Below are positions 59,901 through 64,000 of a DNA stretch of 64,000 nucleotides, one piece after another (positions within the stretch are counted from its first letter, which is position 1; each line of letters begins with the position of its first letter). The translations under genes were made by a program, and so were the position numbers. The stretch lies in the NCBI GenBank assembly GCA_036852015.1, contig JAANDG010000152.1:186001-250000 (forward strand). The letters are read 5' to 3'. The stretch is from Pelodera strongyloides. Lineage: Eukaryota; Nematoda; Chromadorea; Rhabditida; Rhabditidae. The notes beneath the pieces were generated by a model. That model was not told the DNA's origin and made no database searches. It saw nothing but the letters and a program-made list of their open reading frames with translations.

Positions 59901-61618
59901 TATTTTTTTCTCTTCCTCTAAACTTTCGGACTTGGACTGGAAACTTGGGATTTGAATATGTTTCCGTGGAGCGATAACGACTCTTGTGTTCAGCTCTCTT
60001 TGTTCTTCTGGGATCTGTCCTGATTTAGTTGCTAGGTTTACCAATCGCCTCCCATTTTAGACTCCTTCGACCGCCCACTCGCAACACCACGGTGGTGTGG
60101 CTTATCAGTCGGCACCTGGGCCTTCCCACGTGTCACACGCCCAAGCGCACCCCCCGCAACCCCAGCCGCATCCCGCGCAAATAGCGGATCCTGGGCGGTA
60201 AGTATTTTTTGTTTATAGTTATGTGCTTGTATTTTCTACTTTGTTACTCTGATTCCAAATGCGTGGAGTATTGGGTCATGGATTTGAGCTGTAGTTGGTA
60301 TTTGTGTGAATCTGGTTGAGGATCTATTGCGCAGTTTTCTGCGTATAATTGGGCAGTAGTCCAGTAGTCGACTTCTGTTATTGCACAGTGTATACTATAC
60401 CGTGATTTTGTATGTATGCTGGCGATGTTGCTTCAGCAAGTTTGCACTATGTTGTAGTACACTGTACTGCAAGGTTGTAAAGAAGTGTTATAGTAATACT
60501 ATGGGGTTGTGCTCCTGGTGCTCGGCTTCTAATCTTCTTTCCCGTTTCAGAACTGTTGTGATGGTTGCCCGCGGAGTGGAGCCCGTATTCGTGCCTGCCC
60601 CGGGCAGTGTACAAGTGAAGCGGGTGTTACATACGGACGCATACCTACGGTAAGCTTGTTTGGATTTAGATTACGAAGTCTAATGGTAAGGGTGTGAGTG
60701 AGACCTAAATAATAGGAACTTCAGGACCTCTGCGGTCATAAGCAAAAACCTTGAATATGAACTCCACTCCCTTGAATAAAACAAATTATATATATATATA
60801 CCTTCTCGTATGTATGGTATTTGCAGAGTGTTCAGAAAGCGTGAGAGCTAATTTGCTAGATAGAAAAAGTTATAAAACGCCGTTACTCAGCCCTAAATCA
60901 ACATTTTACCGTTTCCCTGCAGAGCTTTATTTTTGCATTTAAACACTGTGATATAGGCTTCGAATTAAAATTGTCGTGGGTTTTTTTGAATTATTGCCTT
61001 GTACATGTTATCTTTTCAGGTATATTGAATCGCTAAACTCGCGGCAACGAACTGTCAGCAAGTACGAGCGATGTTTAGCGGCGAACCGGCGGAACACGCA
61101 GGCGGTCCCTGCCACACAACGCTCTGCGCCTTATAACTGGATAAAGGTGGGTGACACTGGTTTGTAGATTATATGTGATTCGTTAGTCATGTGAATTATG
61201 TGAATTATTCTTGTTCATCGTTAACAACTCTGCCTTTGTTTTGTCAATCAAATGCAAAGTAGGCTAAAGGAAAAGATACAAGCCAAAACAAACCATTATA
61301 TGCAAATGAAGTCTAATTATACTATACTATACCTTCTATGTTCTTTAATTTGCGATACTTAATTATACTATACTATATTTTCTATGCTTTCTACTTACGA
61401 TACCTAATTATACTATACTATACTTTCTATGCTTTCTACTTTGCGATACTAATTAATTTCCTATTGTTGTAATTATCATAATTACTTAATGCTTTCAGAG
61501 TTCGAAGAGCACTGGCCGAAGTAACGAGGACGACGCTGTGGCGGCGTTGTGGAAGTTGCGCGACCAATTATTGGAATCCACAACGAATGTGAGCCGAGAA
61601 TATCAGGGACCTTTGTGA
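35489..61618 (+). CDS. pbrm-1: Polybromo-1 / BAF180, PBAF chromatin-remodelling subunit (complete, about 50 exons, 1,892 residues)
   Basis: A 26-kb gene whose exons all join in frame; exon coordinates are given in the domain entries below. Order: basic N-terminus, six bromodomains (about residues 38-960), BAH1 (1015-1150), BAH2 (1217-1370), HMG box (1486-1550), two C2H2-type fingers (1563-1630), a Gln/His/Pro-rich linker (1640-1780) and a conserved C-terminal module (1795-1892). This matches polybromo-1, the PBAF-specific SWI/SNF subunit that reads acetylated histone tails and targets nucleosome remodelling in the nucleus. Human PBRM1 has the same bromo-BAH-HMG order and the same C-terminal motif (TDAYLRYIE here). 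The start was chosen at the first ATG after a strong acceptor, followed by a basic NLS-like run (PKRRR). Uncertain points are exon 17 (two donors), exon 27 (two acceptors) and exon 39 (weak acceptor). Confidence 0.96.
39809..39974. mobile_element. pbrm-1: TTAA-ended element family B, copy 3 in pbrm-1 intron 11
   Basis: Palindromic arms as at 18682 (CTCCTTTGGAAAATTTGCAT..ATGCAAATTTTCCAAAGGAG). The left end has TTAAAATGCC in place of TTAAAGCGAAATGC; the right end TTTCGCTTTAA is intact. Confidence 0.88.
40064..41794 (+). other. pbrm-1: pbrm-1 exons 12-16: basic linker and bromodomain 4
   Basis: Exons 40064-40171, 40390-40560, 40827-40958, 41350-41438, 41699-41794. A Lys/Arg-rich linker (PGPKKRAKKE, KPRRKKQ) precedes bromodomain 4 (about residues 512-630), which has KEYPDYYEVIKDPIDMKK, the WPIGAFMELP ZA-loop start and EYNEPGSQLH with the pocket Asn. 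The Thr/Pro-rich tail of exon 16 leads to the charged linker of exon 17. Confidence 0.93.
42470..46938 (+). other. pbrm-1: pbrm-1 exons 17-25: charged linker and bromodomains 5-6
   Basis: Exons 42470-42598 (or -42673), 43318-43491, 43666-43720, 43867-43941, 45028-45120, 45350-45481, 45899-46021, 46399-46485, 46822-46938. Exon 17 encodes a Glu/Lys/Arg helix. Bromodomain 5 (about 725-840) has MPDYYEVIKKPMDFSK and KYNEPDSQVYK with the pocket Asn. Bromodomain 6 (848-965) has CRYRRLDRFQKDFFDLFEMA and REYSGSDSQMFEDA. The N-E-P segment is replaced, so the acetyl-lysine Asn is missing, as in the sixth bromodomain of human PBRM1. The acceptor of exon 24 (GGTTTAG) is weaker than average, but the fit to family sequence is clear. 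Confidence 0.9.
43104..43288. mobile_element. pbrm-1: TTAA-AGCGGT element family C in pbrm-1 intron 17
   Basis: Left end TTAAGCGGTATGACACGTGG, right end CGCCTGTCATACCGCTTTG. About 185 bp, with AACTGTATTCCC mirrored by GGAATCCAGTTG inside. The right end lies about 30 bases from the exon 18 acceptor. Confidence 0.8.
47284..47735. mobile_element. pbrm-1: tRNA-bearing 450-bp repeat, copy 2 in pbrm-1 intron 26
   Basis: Same organisation as 16962-17401, including the terminal phrase TCTTATTATATAAAGGAGAA, the internal minus-strand tRNA-like segment and the tandem GGCCGAAGGCC and GAGCCCGTAGGGCTC hairpins. The copies differ by scattered substitutions and small indels, so insertion is not very recent. 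Confidence 0.82.
47396..47481 (-). pseudogene. Degenerate tRNA inside the 450-bp repeat, copy 2
   Basis: Minus strand: D arm GCTCAGTAGGTAGAGC pairs; T arm around GGGTTCGAATCCC forms five pairs. The acceptor strand (GCTAGCA) does not pair with the 3' side, and the anticodon stem (TTGGA/GCGAG) fails. Promoter boxes are intact, the tRNA fold is not. Confidence 0.65.
50029..50215. repeat. pbrm-1: Dispersed repeat, copy 2 in pbrm-1 intron 32
   Basis: Partner of 33849-34010: GGTTGGTGCGTGAAAACACG, ACATGGTGTTTTATTAAAAT, CTAAGCTAAAGAAATCCCCT. Ends about 30 bases before the exon 33 acceptor. Confidence 0.75.
51231..51362. repeat. pbrm-1: Tandem repeat in pbrm-1 intron 36
   Basis: Imperfect units of about 18 bases around GGGTTACTGTAAGTTATT, seven or so in a row. 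Each unit contains GTAAGT, a donor-like hexamer, shortly after the real exon 36 donor. Confidence 0.75.
51768..54728 (+). other. pbrm-1: pbrm-1 intron 37, 2.96 kb, with a GC-rich interior
   Basis: Exon 37 (ends 51767) joins exon 38 (54729) in frame, so this is a single intron and the longest in the gene. Its interior (about 52500-52930 and 53500-54420) is far richer in GC than the other introns. It carries several open frames of 120-160 codons on both strands, none with recognisable content or splice partners. A nested gene or an old insertion is possible. Confidence 0.7.
55173..55357. mobile_element. pbrm-1: TTAA-AGCG element family A in pbrm-1 intron 38
   Basis: Left end TTAAAGCGAAACACCGGCCG, right end AAAACCTGCCGGTTTTTCGCTTTAA with terminal TTAA. 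The centre is in the opposite orientation to most copies. Confidence 0.85.
56757..56833. repeat. pbrm-1: Poly-C tract in pbrm-1 intron 39
   Basis: About 75 bases of nearly uninterrupted C with one or two A. Such length is rare in nature and difficult for sequencing, so the exact length should be distrusted. Confidence 0.9.
56909..56956. repeat. pbrm-1: Poly-T tract in pbrm-1 intron 39
   Basis: About 47 consecutive T, 75 bases after the poly-C tract. A poly-A retro-tail on the minus strand is possible, but no element body adjoins it recognisably. Confidence 0.9.
57342..57416 (-). pseudogene. tRNA-like sequence in pbrm-1 intron 39
   Basis: Minus strand: A box TAGTGTAGTGGTTAGAGC and B box GGTTCAATTCC at correct spacing, with 3' side CCTGCCTCACC. 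The 5' strand does not supply a matching GGTGAGG. This favours a tRNA-derived fragment. It lies about 20 bases upstream of exon 40. Confidence 0.5.
58521..58949 (+). other. pbrm-1: pbrm-1 exons 43-44: two C2H2-type zinc fingers
   Basis: Exons 58521-58617 and 58819-58949. Finger 1 reads CKWLSCEFMCDHGDGLYDHL followed by VHHH: Cys-x4-Cys, then Leu-x2-His-x3-His spacing. Finger 2 reads YVCMWGQCVRNRKEGKPFPS, then LPRLHRHIKEKH: Cys-x4-Cys with an extended loop and a His pair. Both lie directly after the HMG box. Human PBRM1 does not carry fingers here as far as I recall. The motif is seen directly; metal binding is inferred. Confidence 0.8.
59190..61618 (+). other. pbrm-1: pbrm-1 exons 45-50: Gln/His/Pro-rich linker and conserved C-terminal module
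   Basis: Exons 59190-59327, 59596-59739, 60061-60197, 60551-60649, 61020-61146, 61499-61618 (stop TGA). Exons 45-47 encode a low-complexity Gln/His/Pro stretch (QVQVQQQHQ; AHPPQPQPHPAQ), comparable in position to the Pro/Gly-rich linker of PBRM1. Exons 48-50 encode RVLHTDAYLRYIESLNSRQR, APYNWIKS and DAVAALWKLRDQLLESTTNV, closely following the end of human PBRM1. This confirms that the gene is complete at its 3' end. Confidence 0.93.
61314..61455. repeat. pbrm-1: Tandem repeat in pbrm-1 intron 49
   Basis: Three units of about 58 bases with TTATACTATACTATA, TTCTATGCTTTCTACTT and GCGATACTAATTA-like segments. Lies upstream of the last exon. Confidence 0.75.
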
Positions 61619-63489
61619 TGTTATGCTAATGATTTGTAAATTTTGTAGTCTGTAGTTTGTAGCCCATCTTTCGAGGCCTTTTCCCTTTAAGACCACAAAC
61701 TATAAGCTTTTTTGGGTCCTGTCCTAGCTTGTAAAGACTGGATTCTGCTCATCACAATATCTCCTGCTACTCTTGTAATACTTAAAGTGGTGTAGCACGT
61801 GGTTTTGAAACGTATTACGTGAAATGTGAGTATGTACGTGGAAATGGAGTCGTATGTTTCAAACCCATGTATCCTGCCGCTTAGCACTGCGCCTTATACA
61901 TGTGTCTCTATTGGGGTACTGTAAGACTCCCGTCTCTGGGTGTGTATCCCTTTAATCCTTCCCCTATTTATCTCTCGCTTAATGTGGGTGGTCTTTGGTC
62001 TACAGCCACCCACGCATTCCACGGATCTCGAATCATATCCCGCCCCTACAGTATATGTGTGTGGTCCAAGACATAATTTCTTGAAGGACCAATTTGTGTG
62101 TGTTTGTGTCCTTTGGTCATTGGCATCTGTGCGTTCTTTGGAACTTGAAAATTGTTCTAATATTCATGTGAGATGCAAGTGACTGGTTATGTATTATCGA
62201 TTTTTGATGTGTTTGTCAATAATGTTCACTTTATTTTAACCTCCTGTGGTGTATTATGTTTCTCTGCGCTCTCTGCGTGGAAATGTTCTCTCTCACTCTT
62301 CAATCGATATCTTAATTTTATTCCGATCATATTACGGTGATTTCATTGTTTGAATATAAGCGTTTCTATTTGTGAATGTTTGTCGTGTGTCTCTGTAGTT
62401 TTATTTATTTTTATACTTTTGGTTTTGTTTCCTATTGGGTTGATGGTCCGTAGACTGGGCGCTAATTTTGGTAATAATTAATGATCGTGATTGGCTAATT
62501 AGCGGATTAGCGCAGAAATTACGAGCAACCCAGTTTGCGGAATTTTGGTAGAATATGAGATACTAATTTAATTGGTAAGGTATATGTAATTGTGTTGTGT
62601 TATAAGATAATGAGTTTAAGTATTTGATTCTTACTAACGTTTTTGTTGGTTTTTGTTTGTTTGTTTGGAATATTGCTCCATTATTATTTAAGCCAAGGAG
62701 GTTTGATTTATGTGTACATTGGCTGTCCATCGTTTTATTTATATCGTCGTGTTATTATTATTACTCGTTTTTTTATTGGTGTACGCAAGGAAGTAATTAA
62801 TAACCGTATTTTATTGTTCCGGATTTTTGTTTTAGTGGGAGTCTTGCCTTGGGAGGTGTTGGATGGTGCGCAGCGAGAAAGCGTGTGCCCACATAGCGCC
62901 GCACACCACCCATGTTTCGTAAGTGTTGCGGGGAGGAAGATTACCATAGAATGAGAATCTGGATACGATTTGAGTATATCGATTGTTTTAATTTTAAACA
63001 TTATTTTTTGTGAACACTATGGATTATGAATTGTTGAGTCAATTTTTGTGGGAATAAATATTGACCACTTGCGTTGTTTTGTTTTTGGTAATGCATTGGT
63101 TTACTGTGACTATTGTTAGAGGAGGGAAGAAATAGTTCAGTTAAGAGAATAATATATTACTAATAGTTTAGTTAAAAAAAATAATACAAAGAAAGGCTTT
63201 GATTGCAAATAAAAAACCAAAATTCAATAATGCTCAAACATTCGAAACATTGTAAGGGAAGGTGTCGTCTAATTGTAAGTACAACAGCACAATGTCTGGA
63301 CTCTGGGCTGAAGGCTCGCGATTAGTTTTCACTAGAAATCCGCAATTCTCCTATGGGGTAGTCGGAGCTCCGAGCATCGTGTGGGAACCCTACCAACGGG
63401 AACTTTCGGTCTACAGCGAATGATATACTTATCTGCGGTATGAAATCCTAATTGTACCGTTTATTTGTTTTCAGTGATTTATTAGATCT
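61619..63489. other. Intergenic region 3' of pbrm-1
   Basis: Contains a family C element at about 61792-61884, then AT-rich sequence. One splice-flanked segment at about 62836-62919 (TTTTGTTTTAG before, GTAAGT after) could be an exon of an unannotated transcript, but it has no recognisable protein content. The pbrm-1 polyadenylation site is not obvious. Confidence 0.55.
61792..61884. mobile_element. TTAA-AGTGGT element family C, short copy
   Basis: Left end TTAAAGTGGTGTAGCACGTG, right end GTATCCTGCCGCTTA. About 93 bp, close in size to the copy at 15595. Confidence 0.65.
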
Positions 63490-63661
63490 TTATAATAATC
63501 GTTTTCGAAGCAAATCTCCTATTGTATCTCCGAGTTGCTTGTAAAGAGGTTGAATGAGCTGTTTTCCAAGGGTTCCTAGATGAACCCAATCATCGAAGTA
63601 AGTGGTTTCGGTAGGTTGATCGTAGAATTTGAAAGATTGGGTGGTGGTGTTGTAGGCGAAC
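63490..63661 (-). CDS. Last exon of an unrecognised gene (partial, enters from right edge)
   Basis: After a strong minus-strand acceptor (ATATTTCAG) the exon encodes 56 residues and a TAA stop. Content includes YDQPTETTYFDDWVHLGTLG and LYKQLGDTIGDLLRKR, which looks like a genuine folded, partly amphipathic C-terminus. An AATAAA signal follows within about 15 bases of the stop, supporting a real 3' end. Upstream exons must lie beyond 63900 or outside the window; none was found in the remaining bases. I do not recognise the family. Confidence 0.6.
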
Positions 63662-63756
63662 CTGAAATATTTGATGCATGAAACATGAACAATGCGCGTA
63701 AAAACGAAATAGTCCTAGTTCCAGGCTCGTTTACGTCCCTAAGCTATTTGTAGTCT

Positions 63757-63901
63757 GAGTCGGTATTTTAACTGAACTTTTCCATCTCGGAATCCCATCT
63801 CGGAATAGTCGTCCAGTAAAGAAATAGCATGGAAAGGCGGAGACCGAGACAATTCCGAGATGGGATTCTGAGATGGAAAAGTTCAGTTAAAATACCGACT
63901 C
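63757..63901. mobile_element. Inverted-repeat element in the intron upstream of the right-edge exon
   Basis: Arms of about 50 bases (GAGTCGGTATTTTAACTGAA left, TTCAGTTAAAATACCGACTC right) with one internal mismatch region and a spacer of about 45 bases. Non-coding, consistent with a MITE; unrelated by sequence to the TTAA-AGCG set. Confidence 0.8.
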
Positions 63902-64000
63902 TGTATTGAACACTAATAAATCATGGCTGTTATTCCAATCAGTACATCGGGAGTAACTCAGGATCACGTGATAAAGTATCAGTTTTTAATCCTGTAGTTT

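Noticed and set aside
62836..62919. Splice-flanked segment downstream of pbrm-1 (acceptor TTTTGTTTTAG, donor GTAAGT)
   Set aside because: Both boundaries look real but no frame has recognisable content and no neighbouring exon was found; pbrm-1 already ends at 61618.
1..64000. CRISPR arrays, operons with ribosome binding sites, prophage or integrated virus
   Set aside because: The tandem repeats present have no spacer structure, and the gene organisation is plainly eukaryotic. No reverse transcriptase, integrase or transposase motif was recognised.

Overview
The window reads as nuclear DNA of an intron-dense nematode. Interstitial TTAGGC/GCCTAA arrays (the nematode telomere unit) occur at 4052 and 6841, splice acceptors have the nematode TTTCAG form, three start codons lie close downstream of an acceptor as expected for spliced-leader addition, and every confident gene is a known animal family split into many short exons. 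I assembled the gene models by hand from splice sites and reading-frame phase. Nothing bacterial is present.

Layout. (1) 109-785, minus: first two coding exons of an unrecognised acidic, proline-rich protein that runs off the left edge. (2) 2151-4467, minus: a complete six-exon, 185-residue four-transmembrane protein resembling LAPTM4, with a C-terminal PPEY motif. (3) 4.5-12.9 kb: no convincing gene; GA/TC microsatellites, interstitial telomere repeats, TTAA-ended foldback elements and a TACGTCGG minisatellite. (4) 12919-30573, minus: a 22-exon, 860-residue armadillo-repeat plus BTB protein, best described as ARMC5-like; all 21 exon junctions keep frame. (5) 24921-25978, plus: a complete four-exon DAP1 homologue nested antisense inside the 6.5-kb intron 4 of the ARMC5-like gene. 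(6) 30.6-35.5 kb: shared upstream region of two divergent genes, with repeats and a GC-rich patch. (7) 35489-61618, plus: complete polybromo-1 (pbrm-1), about 50 exons and 1,892 residues, with six bromodomains, two BAH domains, an HMG box, two C2H2-type zinc fingers and the conserved C-terminal PBAF module. (8) 63490-63661, minus: last exon of an unrecognised gene entering from the right edge.

Functional reading. Polybromo is the acetyl-histone-reading subunit of the PBAF SWI/SNF remodeler. ARMC5 is known in animals as a CUL3 adaptor for RNA polymerase II turnover. DAP1 is a small autophagy/translation regulator, and LAPTM4 proteins are endolysosomal. These genes are neighbours rather than an operon; the only physical coupling seen is the nested DAP1 gene and the divergent ARMC5-like/pbrm-1 pair.

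The rest is dominated by short non-autonomous repeats. The main set shares TTAA-AGCG or TTAA-AGGG ends, often as near-perfect palindromes, and recurs in introns and intergenic DNA. A second repeat of about 450 bp carries a degenerate tRNA and is present twice.
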